A stretch of 64,000 bases of DNA from JARBAK01 sp034472185 (GCA_034472185.1 JARBAK010000001.1:1-64000), one strand, 5' to 3'; shown: positions 33,665-43,543, numbered from the stretch's first letter. The notes: a model not told the origin generated them from the letters alone. Numbers and translations are program-made.

Positions 33665-35713
33665 CTACAGTATTCGTTCCGCATTTAATAGGTCTTTCAA
33701 CGACGTAAATAATTCCCATTCTTTGAGATTAATTTCATGGTTTGACCCGAAAAGCTGTGTCCAAATTTTTATTATATCTGTTTTACTACTATCTTGAGGG
33801 AGTCTATTTACGAAGTCAAGGTAGGTAGCATTGAGTAATTTTTTTTGGCCTGTTGCTGCATATGAGGTTATTTGTTTAATTATTCTGGTTATATCGGAAT
33901 CTGAAAGTTTATTTTTTGCGTCTCGAATTGTGTAGAGATAGGGTTCTGAGGCATCATTAAATAATGTCCATTTTTGTTCTTGCCAATAAGCGTTAGCACG
34001 TAATGTATCGCTATCTTGAGTATCGTCTGTTTTTAGAATCTCTATCATTTTGTTATAATTATTTGTTTGTAGCAATGCTTTAGCATATAGATGCAATCTA
34101 GTGCGAAAGATCCCATCAAAAAGACCATGCTCTGACGTATCAAATTTATTTTTTTTTGCCATTAAGCTATTTGATTCAATTAGATCTATTACTTTTGTAA
34201 AAAGTTTTTTCTTTATATATGTTTTGGCAAGAGAATTTATCGCTTGTTCTTTTCTATATCCAGAAAGTCGCTCATTTATTTGATGAGTTAATAATACGAT
34301 AGCTTCGTCAAGAAGATCGAGCTCTATAAAGTATGTTATGGCTTTAAGTACTATTGTGTCGCCGAGTGTGTCTAGAGGTGTAAATTGTTGATATTCTCGA
34401 AAAAATACTAGAATTTGCAAAGGAGAAGCTGTCGAAAATTCGGGAGCAGTAAAAAATTTTATGAATGTTGTCCCCATTTTATTGAGAATATTGATAGCTT
34501 CTGCTGTACTAAAGTTGTCAGTAAGAATTTTCCAAAAATGCATCGCTTGTATATAGTTTTTTTGGCTGTGATACCAATCACCAAGGTTTTTTAAAACGCT
34601 AGCTTCAATTTCATCTCCGCGCCAAATTACCTGCATATTTTTTAAGGTATTTATATATCTAGCCTCTTCTTTAGGTAATCTTTGGGAAAGGATATGTGCC
34701 TTCTCAAGATTGCATAAAACGTAATGTTTTTGATCATCTATATTGGCTATGCATTTATCTAGGTAACTTATCGCCATTTTTTCTTCTTTTTGAGCGATGT
34801 GATATTTTGCAATGTAGTATGTTAATTGGTTACGTTCATCCGGAGTAATATTGAATTTTGAACACGTATTTAATGCTTCGCTTACTGCAAAAAAATTATA
34901 ATACTGTAGATTATATTGTATTATTGTTAATCCTATAGCCTCTAGGATGTGATCGTTGTATCCTCTTAAAAAGTTATTTTCATGTTTTATAAATATATTG
35001 AGTGTATCAAGAGGTGGCATAGCATTTACTTGAGCGCTTATCATTTTGTCTGGCTCTAATATTGCATATTGCATCTGAGAGATAGTTTGCCAAAACATAA
35101 CCTCGTTTTTGTTAGGAAAATTTACTACATTTAGCGGGATACTATGTGCGTAGTGATATGCATCTACATATTGTTTTTCCATAAATGCGATTACTGTACG
35201 TGCGAGCATTGCTCTATAGTCATGTTTTAGTAAACTATCAGGTGCGTTATTTGCTATAGCGGTTATAGAGTGCGCCTCTCTATAGAAGCCGTTAGCAAGA
35301 TAAAACAATGCTAAATTCATCCAAGCAGATCCCTTATTCATAGGGCTGCTGCTTGCGACTTGATTAAAGATGTCATTAATCATATGGGCAAAGCCAAAGT
35401 TTGAAGAGTCGAAGCCCTTTAGACTGAGTAAACTAGAGTGCTTTGCATATTTGGGTAATATAGAGAATGCATTCCAAGTTGTTGTAGTATTATCAATTTG
35501 TGGCTGTACAATTCTTTTTAGATTTTTTTTCCTTGCTAAGGGTAGTCCTGGGTATGGGACTGTGCTATTTTCTTTTAGAGTAATAGATTCAGCGTGACTA
35601 TAAAAATTCGGCAATGCTAGTAGACTTACACATAATATAATCACTATACTGTACAGTGGGAACTTTATCTTCGCCTGTGTATAGAAAACGTGCCAGTTAT
35701 AATGCATTGTCAT
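33665..35713 (-). CDS. Large exported TPR-repeat protein
   Basis: A 682-residue protein with an N-terminal membrane or signal segment (residues 18-40, FPLYSIVIILCVSLLALPNF) followed by a long array of helical pairs resembling tetratricopeptide repeats (for example WMNLALFYLANGFYREAHSI; KNLGDWYHSQKNYIQAMHFW; YIAKYHIAQKEEKMAISYL). It is probably periplasmic and used for protein contacts. No enzymatic domain is seen. It lies 26 bases upstream of the split gene on the same strand, so the pair is likely an operon. Confidence 0.7.
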   Translation of the reverse strand: MTMHYNWHVFYTQAKIKFPLYSIVIILCVSLLALPNFYSHAESITLKENSTVPYPGLPLARKKNLKRIVQPQIDNTTTTWNAFSILPKYAKHSSLLSLKGFDSSNFGFAHMINDIFNQVASSSPMNKGSAWMNLALFYLANGFYREAHSITAIANNAPDSLLKHDYRAMLARTVIAFMEKQYVDAYHYAHSIPLNVVNFPNKNEVMFWQTISQMQYAILEPDKMISAQVNAMPPLDTLNIFIKHENNFLRGYNDHILEAIGLTIIQYNLQYYNFFAVSEALNTCSKFNITPDERNQLTYYIAKYHIAQKEEKMAISYLDKCIANIDDQKHYVLCNLEKAHILSQRLPKEEARYINTLKNMQVIWRGDEIEASVLKNLGDWYHSQKNYIQAMHFWKILTDNFSTAEAINILNKMGTTFIKFFTAPEFSTASPLQILVFFREYQQFTPLDTLGDTIVLKAITYFIELDLLDEAIVLLTHQINERLSGYRKEQAINSLAKTYIKKKLFTKVIDLIESNSLMAKKNKFDTSEHGLFDGIFRTRLHLYAKALLQTNNYNKMIEILKTDDTQDSDTLRANAYWQEQKWTLFNDASEPYLYTIRDAKNKLSDSDITRIIKQITSYAATGQKKLLNATYLDFVNRLPQDSSKTDIIKIWTQLFGSNHEINLKEWELFTSLKDLLNAERIL

Positions 35714-35991
35714 CTTTTTATGGTACCATAGGGAGTATATATTTGTTGTGTGGACACATAGATATACAACTTTAGCTTGAAACTACAATCTTAAATTAAT
35801 GTTCGCACCAGATATTAAAGACCCTACGTTTCCTCTTTCAAAATGATCTATACTCTCTACCGAAAAAGCAATGAGCGTTATAGTGATAATCCTTGACTAC
35901 TGTATGTATTAGAATGTTTAATGGCTGCAGTGCGCTGGTTTGTGCTCTTGCAGTTGTGATATATTGAACACTTTATAGGATTTTCATTTTC
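35714..35991. other. Divergent intergenic region upstream of hflK
   Basis: About 280 bases between the TPR gene and hflK, which diverge. No open frame, RNA gene or convincing promoter pair was identified by eye. Confidence 0.3.
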
Positions 35992-37284
35992 ATGATTAAT
36001 AGTTTAGATAATCCGTGGGGGGATTCAGGTAAAAAGAATAGTTCTAGTGAAAAGACAACAGGTAATTCAAACTCCTCTATTTTTGATGGAGTAAAAAGAG
36101 TTATTAATGAAAAAAGGGTAGAATTATTAAGAACCCTTAGCGTAGATACAAAAGGTAATAAGAGCAGCGAGCCTTTGCAAAGAAATAAAAATCCTGAGCC
36201 TGCACTAAGAATTGCTACGTTAGCCTTATGTTTGATAGCGCTTATGCTTTGGCTTTCTACTGGGTTTTTTACTATCAACCCAGATGAAGAAGGAGTTGTG
36301 CTCAGGTTCGGAAAGTATAATAGGACAGTTTTTGCGGGGCTAAACTATAAGCTGCCTTCTCCGCTTGAGGAAGTAGAAAAAGTTAAAACCACTACGATAA
36401 ATAGGGTACTTATAGGTAGTGCGATTGATGGGTTTGAAAAAGGATCTGCTAATCAAGAGATAGGTGAGAGCTCTCTTCTGACTGCTAATAATAACGGGCC
36501 GAATGTGATGAAAGATAAGCCATTGGCGTCTGCTACTAGCGGAGAGAGGTTTTCTGTAAATAATGCTGTAATAGCAGATGAAAGCAGTAATCCAGACATG
36601 ATGCTTACAGGTGATGAAAATATTATAGATCTGCAATTTTATGTGCAGTGGTATGTAGGAAATGCTCGCGATTACCTTTTTAATATTGCTAATGTAGCAG
36701 AGACAGTAAGACTTACCGCTGAGAGTGTTATGCGCGAAATAATTGGTAGGAGTAAATTGTATGAGGCTTTATCTGAACAACGGCAGGCAATAGAATTAGA
36801 TGCTAAGAAAACGCTTCAAAGGGTTTTGGATAGCTATAATGCTGGTGTCGTTATAGATAATCTTGGTATATTGCATAGTTATGTGGCGCCTGAGGTACGG
36901 GATGCTTATAGAGATATACAGTCTGCTAAAGCCGATAATGTGCGCCTTATTAACCAAGCTTATGCCTATCGGAATGATATAATACCTAGAACAAGAGGGG
37001 AAGCTTATGCTATATTAGAGAGAGCTAAGGCCTATAAAGAGGCAGAGATCGCTAAGGCGAGGGGTGAATCTAGCAGATTTAATAGTATCCTTAAGGAGTA
37101 CCTGGTAGCACAAGAGGTGACGCGTAAACGTATGTATATGGATACAATGATGCATATCATGCCAAATATAAAGAAGGTTATTTTCGATAAAAATGCTACC
37201 AATACGTTACAGCTTTTGCCTACAGGAGATATGTGGAAGGGGGTAGAGGGTGAAGGTCTTGGAAAAAAAGCGGATTCAAAATGA
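35992..37284 (+). CDS. hflK: FtsH protease modulator HflK
   Basis: An SPFH-domain inner-membrane protein that normally forms, with HflC, the large assembly around FtsH. A cytoplasmic segment is followed by one membrane helix near residues 75-93 (LALCLIALMLWLSTGFF) and the SPFH domain (INPDEEGVVLRFGKY; VQWYVGNARDYLFN). Compared with usual HflK there is an insertion of about 60 residues, rich in Gly, Asn and Ser, between TINRVLIG and IIDLQFYVQW. hflC, almost always directly downstream, is absent: the next gene is convergent tolA. The partner is distant or lost. Confidence 0.9.
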   Translation: MINSLDNPWGDSGKKNSSSEKTTGNSNSSIFDGVKRVINEKRVELLRTLSVDTKGNKSSEPLQRNKNPEPALRIATLALCLIALMLWLSTGFFTINPDEEGVVLRFGKYNRTVFAGLNYKLPSPLEEVEKVKTTTINRVLIGSAIDGFEKGSANQEIGESSLLTANNNGPNVMKDKPLASATSGERFSVNNAVIADESSNPDMMLTGDENIIDLQFYVQWYVGNARDYLFNIANVAETVRLTAESVMREIIGRSKLYEALSEQRQAIELDAKKTLQRVLDSYNAGVVIDNLGILHSYVAPEVRDAYRDIQSAKADNVRLINQAYAYRNDIIPRTRGEAYAILERAKAYKEAEIAKARGESSRFNSILKEYLVAQEVTRKRMYMDTMMHIMPNIKKVIFDKNATNTLQLLPTGDMWKGVEGEGLGKKADSK

Positions 37285-37344
37285 AAGGAGAGAGAAGATC
37301 AAACTAAGGTGGAAATGACTAAAACGCTTGTTTTTTTAAAGAGT

Positions 37345-38475
37345 TCAGTAATTTGCGTTTCCAGGGCTAAAAGTTAAGTGGAGTTCATTCCAATCTTTGT
37401 ACTTATCCTTTGGAAGAATGCTAAAGGGAGAAGCTGCGTATGTAGCTCTTATAGTACTTTCTACAAATGCCTTGTATACTGGATCGGCCATGTTTCGACC
37501 AAAAGATTTCCCCATTTTAACGCTTATAACATTAGCTTCTGTATCCAAATATATAATCAACTCAACGACCATATCAAGATCGTTTGTGCTACCTGCGAAA
37601 CCCTTATTGTACCAATTTTTTTCTATTGCCGAACGAATAGCAGAAACTTCGCTGATGCTTAGCGGTAAATCATCATCATACGGGATGTTTGTTCTTCCCT
37701 CCATTCCTGTTGTTGATGCTGCTACTGGAGTGGTACTTCCTTTCTTTTTGTTTGAGGGATTTAGGGGGCTGGGGATTTTTTTTTTGTCACCACTTTCTAA
37801 CGACTTTAGTAACGCATCCACATCCAATGCTTTGTTTTTTTCAGTTTTTTTATTTGACGATTTATTCTCTTTTTTATTCTCGACTGGTTCTTTTATTTGT
37901 TGCTTAATTGGTTTCGGCGATATTTTGGCTTTATTCTCTGGGTTTTTATTCTCTTTTGGAAGTTGAGTTTTCTTCTCTGAAATTTGTACCTTATCTAGAT
38001 GAGGATCAGGCTCCGGTGTTTTAATTTTTTCAGATGATGATACTTCCTCCTTTTTTTGCGCTACTCCTTCCTTCTCTGGAATAGGAGTCTGATTTTTAAC
38101 AGGTGTCTTAACCTCCTCCGTTTGGTTTATCTCACTTGTTTTTTTCTCTTCTGGCTCAGGAGCGGGCATAGGTTCTTCTTTTGGATTTACAGAACTATCT
38201 TGATTATCTTGAATGGCTGGCTGTGGGACGGGTTGTGTTGAAGCGCTTTTTACCTTTATATTTGTTATTTGTGAGATTGGAACTGCGTCTATTACTATCG
38301 TATATTCTTTATTATCGGAGCTTTTATATTGCCTATTAGGCATACCTATTAGCAATAGAGTTCCTATTCCTATATGTAGTACCAAAGAACCAAAAAGACT
38401 AAATGGAAGACCTAATCGTTGCATCTGTAGTCTATTAACGGCTTTCTGGTGAGGGGTTGGCACTAGCTGTGGCAT
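37345..38475 (-). CDS. tolA: TolA/TonB-like envelope protein
   Basis: The protein links inner and outer membrane in the Tol system. It has an N-terminal membrane helix (residues 20-45, PFSLFGSLVLHIGIGTLLLI) and a long proline-, lysine- and glutamate-rich spacer (residues 75-255). The globular C-terminal domain resembles TolA/TonB (SAIRSAIEKNWYNKG to the end). It has 376 residues. It starts 41 bases inside the tolR-like gene, which suggests translational coupling. tolQ, tolB and pal are not present here. A TonB role is the alternative. Confidence 0.75.
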   Translation of the reverse strand: MPQLVPTPHQKAVNRLQMQRLGLPFSLFGSLVLHIGIGTLLLIGMPNRQYKSSDNKEYTIVIDAVPISQITNIKVKSASTQPVPQPAIQDNQDSSVNPKEEPMPAPEPEEKKTSEINQTEEVKTPVKNQTPIPEKEGVAQKKEEVSSSEKIKTPEPDPHLDKVQISEKKTQLPKENKNPENKAKISPKPIKQQIKEPVENKKENKSSNKKTEKNKALDVDALLKSLESGDKKKIPSPLNPSNKKKGSTTPVAASTTGMEGRTNIPYDDDLPLSISEVSAIRSAIEKNWYNKGFAGSTNDLDMVVELIIYLDTEANVISVKMGKSFGRNMADPVYKAFVESTIRATYAASPFSILPKDKYKDWNELHLTFSPGNANY

Positions 38476-38950
38476 TTTTCTTCTTACCTACAATACTGGC
38501 AGACTTTGTAGTAGAAGTCGAATCTTCAGAGTCTTCCGTTACAAGGGCCACATTATTGAATCCCGCTTCTCGAACGGATGTGAATACTCCCATTACTTTT
38601 CCATATTCTACAGCCTTATCGCCGCGTACAAAAATCTTTGTATCTTTTTTTTCTTTTAACACTGCTTCCAATTTTGCTTTCAGCGATTGCATATTTTTTA
38701 CCTCTACCTCTTCCACATATACGATTCCTTCCTTATTAACAGAGACGATTATTGGATCATTAATTTCTGAAAGAGTTGCCGCCTTTATGATAGGTAAGTT
38801 TACTTCGATGCCTGAAACTAGCATTGGAGACGTGAGGATGAATATCACAAGTAGCACTAACATTATATCCACTAGAGGAGTGACATTAATCTCGCTGTAT
38901 AGACCTCTCTGTGCTCGATAACGGCTTTGCATTGCCTTGCGAAATGACAT
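38435..38950 (-). CDS. tolR: TolR/ExbD family biopolymer transport protein
   Basis: TolR, with TolQ, converts the proton gradient into motion for TolA. The protein begins with the family signature GLYSEINVTPLVDIMLVLLV, where the membrane aspartate carries the proton, followed by a periplasmic domain (KDTKIFVRGDKAVEYGKVMG). A low-complexity Ser/Thr/Lys tail of about 30 residues follows, and it overlaps tolA. It has 171 residues. The TolQ partner gene is missing from its normal place just upstream; clpB diverges there instead. Confidence 0.85.
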   Translation of the reverse strand: MSFRKAMQSRYRAQRGLYSEINVTPLVDIMLVLLVIFILTSPMLVSGIEVNLPIIKAATLSEINDPIIVSVNKEGIVYVEEVEVKNMQSLKAKLEAVLKEKKDTKIFVRGDKAVEYGKVMGVFTSVREAGFNNVALVTEDSEDSTSTTKSASIVGKKKNATASANPSPESR

Positions 38951-39009
38951 ATCTCAATCGACCAATTTTTGAATATTTTAAGCATCATAGAACTGTTACC
39001 TGCGTAATA

Positions 39010-39038
39010 TATACACCAATCTCATCTTATGCTACAAT
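39010..39038 (+). promoter_or_regulatory. Candidate sigma-70 promoter of clpB
   Basis: TATACA (39010-39015) and TACAAT (39033-39038) are separated by 17 bases, about 50 bases before the clpB ATG. No heat-shock (sigma-32) consensus is visible. Confidence 0.4.
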
Positions 39039-39088
39039 GTCAAAAGCTATTTGTGGGAATCAAAAATTTAATAGTGGTGTTTCATAGC

Positions 39089-41680
39089 ATGAATATAGAA
39101 CGATTCACAGAAAACAGTAGATCGGTTTTACAAAAAGCTCAGGCATTCGCACTTACAAATCACCATCAGCGTTTGACTATAGAGCATGTCATATATTGCA
39201 TTTTAAATGAGGAAGAGGGCTTAGTGCAGAGGTTAATTACTGGTTGTGGTGCCCAAGTATCCAATATTTTATTGGAGATAAAAAATACACTTGATAAACT
39301 ACCTAAGATTAGTGGTGAAGGAGCCGGACAGATTTTTCTGTCACCGGAGTTTGCACAAATGTTAGAGAAAGCCGAACACATTGCTATGAAAGAGGGAGAT
39401 TCCTTTGTCACCACAGAAAGACTCTTACAAGCGATGCTTTTAATCAAAGAAAGCGAAGCGTGCAGGATCTTGCAACGCCATGGCGTTACAGAGGCTAAAC
39501 TTGAAACTGCTATAACAACAATAAGAAGGGGAAGAAAAGCTGATTCTGTACATACGGAAGCAAACTTGGAAGCTTTAAAAAAATACGCAAAAGATCTTAC
39601 TTCTCTTGCTGCTGCTGGACGACTTGATCCGGTTATAGGACGAGATGAAGAGATTCGACGCACTATTCAAGTTTTGTCTAGACGTACAAAAAACAATCCC
39701 ATACTGATAGGAGAGCCAGGTACTGGGAAAACTGCGATAGTTGAGGGATTGGCATACCGTATAGTTTTGGGGGATGTACCAGAAAATTTGCTACATGTTA
39801 AGGTAATGTCATTAGACCTTGGTTCTCTGGTTGCTGGAGCTAAATTTCGTGGTGAGTTTGAAGAACGTTTAAAGAGTGTGCTGAAAGAGATAGTGTCTGC
39901 AGGAACTGGAATGGTATTGTTCATAGATGAATTGCATACATTGGTAGGAGCAGGAGCAGCAGAGGGGGCTATGGATGCATCCAACTTGCTTAAACCATCT
40001 CTGGCAAGGGGGGAATTGCATTGTATAGGTGCAACAACTCTTGCTGAATATAGAAAATATATAGAAAAGGATGCAGCTTTAGCGAGAAGATTTCAAACTG
40101 TATTTGTTTCTGAACCTTCTGTTTTAGATACGATCTCTATTTTACGTGGGCTTAAAGAAAAGTATGAGGTACATCATGGCGTGAGGATATCCGATAACGC
40201 TGTAGTAGCAGCTGCTACTTTATCTAGCAGGTATATCAGTGACAGATTCTTACCTGATAAAGCTATAGATTTAATAGATGAGGCAGCCAGTAGATTGCGT
40301 ATGCAGATTGATAGCAAACCAGAGGCGATAGATGAATTAGATAGGAAGGGAACCCAACTTAAAATTGAAATAGCGGCTTTAGAAAAAGAGAAAGATCCCA
40401 ATTCTCGTGATAGATTAGTGGGTATTAAGGATGAACTGCTAAAAATTGAATCCGATTTGCTGGATTTGATGAGCAAGTGGAAAGGTGAAAAGCTTAAAAT
40501 TGAAGCTATAAAAGAGCTAAAGGCAAAATTAGAACAAGCTAAAAATGATCTGGAAATAGCTCAGAGAAATGGGGATTTTGATAAGGCAGGAGAGCTAATG
40601 TATAGTGAAATGCCAAATTTAACGAAAAAGATACAAGAGCATGGCGGGAGTAAGGAGAATGCTATGTTACAAGAGACTGTTTTAGAAAGTGATATAGCAG
40701 CTATAGTTTCTAAATGGACTGGTATCCCAGTTGACAAGATGCTTTCTTCCGAGAAGGAAAGGCTTCTACATATGGAAGGAGAATTAGAAAAAATAGTAGT
40801 TGGTCAACGTACTGCAGTCGTGACCGTTAGTAATGCTATTCGTAGAGCAAGGGTGGGATTATCTGATAAGAATAGGCCTATTGGTTCTTTCTTGCTTCTT
40901 GGTCCTACTGGTGTGGGGAAAACAGAGTTGACGAAGGCTTTGGCGCAGTTTCTGTTTGATGATCAGCGCGCTATAGTCCGTATAGATATGTCGGAATTTA
41001 TGGAAAAGCACGCTGTTGCGAGATTAATAGGAGCTCCTCCAGGATATGTGGGCTATGAAGAAGGTGGTATGCTTACTGAAGCTGTTAGGCGGCGTCCTTA
41101 TCAGGTTATTCTGTTCGATGAAGTAGAGAAGGCCCATGCAGAGGTTTTCAATATTTTATTACAAGTGTTGGATGAGGGGCGTCTTACGGATGGACAGGGG
41201 CGTACTGTAGATTTCCGGAATACACTGCTTATTCTTACTTCTAATCTAGGGGCAAATTATATGGTAAATTTACCAGAAGATAGCTCTATAGAAATAGTAA
41301 GAAAAGATGTTATGCAAGTTGTGCATGCATCTTTTAAACCAGAATTTCTTAATCGATTGGATAGCATAATATTATTTAATCGACTCACTCGGGATAACAT
41401 GAAGGCTATAGTAGATATACAGCTGGAGCGTTTAGAGCAACTATTGCAGGAACGGCGAATACTGATAGAATTCGAACAAACTGCGAAGCTATGGTTAATA
41501 GATAGGGGTTATGATCCTGCCTATGGTGCGCGTCCCCTTAAGCGAGTGATACAGGAATCTTTGCAAAATAAAATTGCTGAAATGCTGTTATCTGATGAAG
41601 TAGGAGAGGGAGATACTATAATAGTCTCACATGTAGAAGGAGAAAGCACTATAAGGGTTGCAAGGAAAGAGAGGGAATAA
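39089..41680 (+). CDS. clpB: ATP-dependent disaggregase ClpB
   Basis: ClpB resolves protein aggregates together with DnaK. The ATG at 39089 gives 863 residues, the normal size. The N-domain has two Clp_N repeats. The first AAA module has Walker A (GEPGTGKTA) and Walker B (LFIDELHTL). The coiled-coil M-domain follows near residues 400-530, and the second AAA module has GPTGVGKTEL, LFDEVEKAH and the sensor regions. No internal defect is seen. A frame extension upstream to 39029 has no family similarity. A radical SAM gene follows after 10 bases. Confidence 0.96.
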   Translation: MNIERFTENSRSVLQKAQAFALTNHHQRLTIEHVIYCILNEEEGLVQRLITGCGAQVSNILLEIKNTLDKLPKISGEGAGQIFLSPEFAQMLEKAEHIAMKEGDSFVTTERLLQAMLLIKESEACRILQRHGVTEAKLETAITTIRRGRKADSVHTEANLEALKKYAKDLTSLAAAGRLDPVIGRDEEIRRTIQVLSRRTKNNPILIGEPGTGKTAIVEGLAYRIVLGDVPENLLHVKVMSLDLGSLVAGAKFRGEFEERLKSVLKEIVSAGTGMVLFIDELHTLVGAGAAEGAMDASNLLKPSLARGELHCIGATTLAEYRKYIEKDAALARRFQTVFVSEPSVLDTISILRGLKEKYEVHHGVRISDNAVVAAATLSSRYISDRFLPDKAIDLIDEAASRLRMQIDSKPEAIDELDRKGTQLKIEIAALEKEKDPNSRDRLVGIKDELLKIESDLLDLMSKWKGEKLKIEAIKELKAKLEQAKNDLEIAQRNGDFDKAGELMYSEMPNLTKKIQEHGGSKENAMLQETVLESDIAAIVSKWTGIPVDKMLSSEKERLLHMEGELEKIVVGQRTAVVTVSNAIRRARVGLSDKNRPIGSFLLLGPTGVGKTELTKALAQFLFDDQRAIVRIDMSEFMEKHAVARLIGAPPGYVGYEEGGMLTEAVRRRPYQVILFDEVEKAHAEVFNILLQVLDEGRLTDGQGRTVDFRNTLLILTSNLGANYMVNLPEDSSIEIVRKDVMQVVHASFKPEFLNRLDSIILFNRLTRDNMKAIVDIQLERLEQLLQERRILIEFEQTAKLWLIDRGYDPAYGARPLKRVIQESLQNKIAEMLLSDEVGEGDTIIVSHVEGESTIRVARKERE

Positions 41681-41690
41681 TTGTGCTTTT

Positions 41691-42425
41691 ATGAAAATAG
41701 ATAGTTTTAGATTAAATCTGCCGATTTGTGATATTACTCCGTTTACATTGCTAGATTATCCTGAACACGTAGCATGTATTATATGGTTTTATGACTGTAA
41801 CTTTCGATGTAAGTATTGTTACAATTTAGAGCTGGTGTGCTCTCTTAAGAAACAACGTAAACAAATGTCGATATTGGATATTGAACGCTTTTTAAGAACG
41901 CGCATAGGCCTGCTAGAGGGCGTTGTACTGTCAGGAGGAGAATGCACTTTATATGATGAATTGCCGACTTTTATTCGTTTTATTAGGAATTTTAGCTATA
42001 AAGTAAAGCTTGATACTAACGGTAGTAATCCCGAATTAGTGACTGAGCTGATTGAACAGGGTTTGGTTGATTATATTGCTTTGGATTATAAAGCTCCGCG
42101 GGAAAAGTTTGCTGAAATTAGTGGAGGAGGGGACTTTATAAAGTTTGAGCGCACACTTGGGTTACTATGTAATACCAAAGCTTTAGGTAAAGAAGTTAGA
42201 ACTACAGTGCATACTGATCTGTTAACTGAAGAAGATATAAAGGTCATCCTTGATGACTTAGGACAGAGAGGGTTTAGAGGAAATTTTTGTATACAAAATT
42301 TCTTTGCTAATAAGCCGACAATTGGTTTGTTGCCGGAACAAAGAAAAAAGCTTGATATAGAGCAATTGAATTGCTATGCGAAGTTACATCATCCTGAGAT
42401 ATGTCTAGTACAACGAGGATTTTAG
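41691..42425 (+). CDS. Radical SAM protein, anaerobic RNR-activase (NrdG) type
   Basis: The radical SAM cluster motif CNFRCKYCYN binds the 4Fe-4S cluster and is followed by the SGGECT segment. The opening PFTLLDYPEHVACIIWF matches the group annotated as anaerobic ribonucleotide reductase activating protein. It has 244 residues from the ATG at 41691. No nrdD gene is nearby, and an anaerobic reductase would be unexpected in this lineage, so the true target may be another glycyl-radical or modification enzyme. It starts 10 bases after clpB and overlaps convergent tsaD by 4 bases at its 3' end. Confidence 0.8.
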   Translation: MKIDSFRLNLPICDITPFTLLDYPEHVACIIWFYDCNFRCKYCYNLELVCSLKKQRKQMSILDIERFLRTRIGLLEGVVLSGGECTLYDELPTFIRFIRNFSYKVKLDTNGSNPELVTELIEQGLVDYIALDYKAPREKFAEISGGGDFIKFERTLGLLCNTKALGKEVRTTVHTDLLTEEDIKVILDDLGQRGFRGNFCIQNFFANKPTIGLLPEQRKKLDIEQLNCYAKLHHPEICLVQRGF

Positions 42426-43450
42426 AGATTTACTTTATAGAGAGAAGGGCAATGAGTGAATGCTGCATTTCCAAAGGCCTTTAATCTCTCTACCCCCGCC
42501 CATGCTATCATTGCTGCATTATCTACGCATAATGCAGGTGGTGGAGCCAATAATGTGAGTTTTCTTTCTTGTAAAAAAGAGCCTAACTGCGTTCGAATAT
42601 AATCATTCGCAGCTACCCCTCCAGCTAAGACAATTTTATTAGGTATAGAGTAGTTCTTTCGAAAAGCCTGAAGGAGCCTATCCTTTAATATTTCTACGAT
42701 ACTTTCTTGAAAAGAAGCACATATATCTGCTACTTCATTTTCTAATAACTTTCTACCTTTCTTATTTTGACACTTTTCGATGCATTGAATTACCGCTGTT
42801 TTCAGTCCCGAGAAAGAAAAATCACAATTTTTCTGCTTATAGAGTGGTTTAGGAAAAATAAATGCTCGCTTATTACCTTTCTTTGCTAAATATTCGATAG
42901 CTGGCCCTCCTGGATATGATAAATCCAGAGCTTGGGCGATTTTGTCAAAAGTTTCACCTATAGCATCATCTTTTGTTTCTCCTAATTTTACGTACTTTCC
43001 AACTCCCTCTGTTATTAATATTTGCGAATGTCCCCCTGATAATAAAAGCAATAAATACGGGAAATCTATACGATTCGTTAATCTTATAGTTAATGTATGT
43101 CCTTCTAAGTGATTTATATGTATATATGGTTTAGAAAGTACGGAAGCTATACCCTTTGCTACCATTGTACCGACTATTAATCCCCCTATTAGTCCAGGTT
43201 CAGTAGTGACTGATATCGCATCTAATTTGTATGGGTCAAAGTTTGATAAGGTACGTTGTACTAGCTTCGCTAAAATTACAAGATGTTGACGAGCTGCTAC
43301 TTCTGGTACTACACCTCCATATTGTTTATGAATTTGTATTTGAGAAAATAACTCTTGCGAAATAATATTGTGATTGCTGTCTACGATAGCGACTGACGTC
43401 TCATCGCAGCTTGTTTCAATTCCTAACACTACTATATTAGATTGTGTCAT
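42422..43450 (-). CDS. tsaD: tRNA N6-adenosine threonylcarbamoyltransferase TsaD
   Basis: TsaD completes t6A37 formation on ANN-decoding tRNAs. The start VVLGIETSCDETSVAIV, the metal-binding histidines in INHLEGHTL and the segment DDAIGETFDKIAQALDL are diagnostic, with VDNAAMIAWAG near the end. I start at the ATG 43450 (342 residues); the frame extends 13 codons further without similarity. t6A is needed on tRNA-Ile, which links it loosely to tilS. Partner genes tsaB, tsaC and tsaE are not here. Confidence 0.94.
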   Translation of the reverse strand: MTQSNIVVLGIETSCDETSVAIVDSNHNIISQELFSQIQIHKQYGGVVPEVAARQHLVILAKLVQRTLSNFDPYKLDAISVTTEPGLIGGLIVGTMVAKGIASVLSKPYIHINHLEGHTLTIRLTNRIDFPYLLLLLSGGHSQILITEGVGKYVKLGETKDDAIGETFDKIAQALDLSYPGGPAIEYLAKKGNKRAFIFPKPLYKQKNCDFSFSGLKTAVIQCIEKCQNKKGRKLLENEVADICASFQESIVEILKDRLLQAFRKNYSIPNKIVLAGGVAANDYIRTQLGSFLQERKLTLLAPPPALCVDNAAMIAWAGVERLKAFGNAAFTHCPSLYKVNL

Positions 43451-43543
43451 AGTATAAAGTAAGTATATGAGAAAAGTATAGTAACACACTATTATATGAT
43501 GCTATGATGTATCAGTATAATGGGTACACTTCAGGGGGGAGTT

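Noticed and set aside
37397..37966. Long plus-strand frame opposite tolA
   Set aside because: It is the mirror of the low-complexity Lys/Glu/Pro spacer of tolA, which leaves the opposite strand open by composition.
39166..39663. Minus-strand 165-codon frame inside clpB
   Set aside because: It is antisense to the well-conserved ClpB N-domain and has no features of its own.
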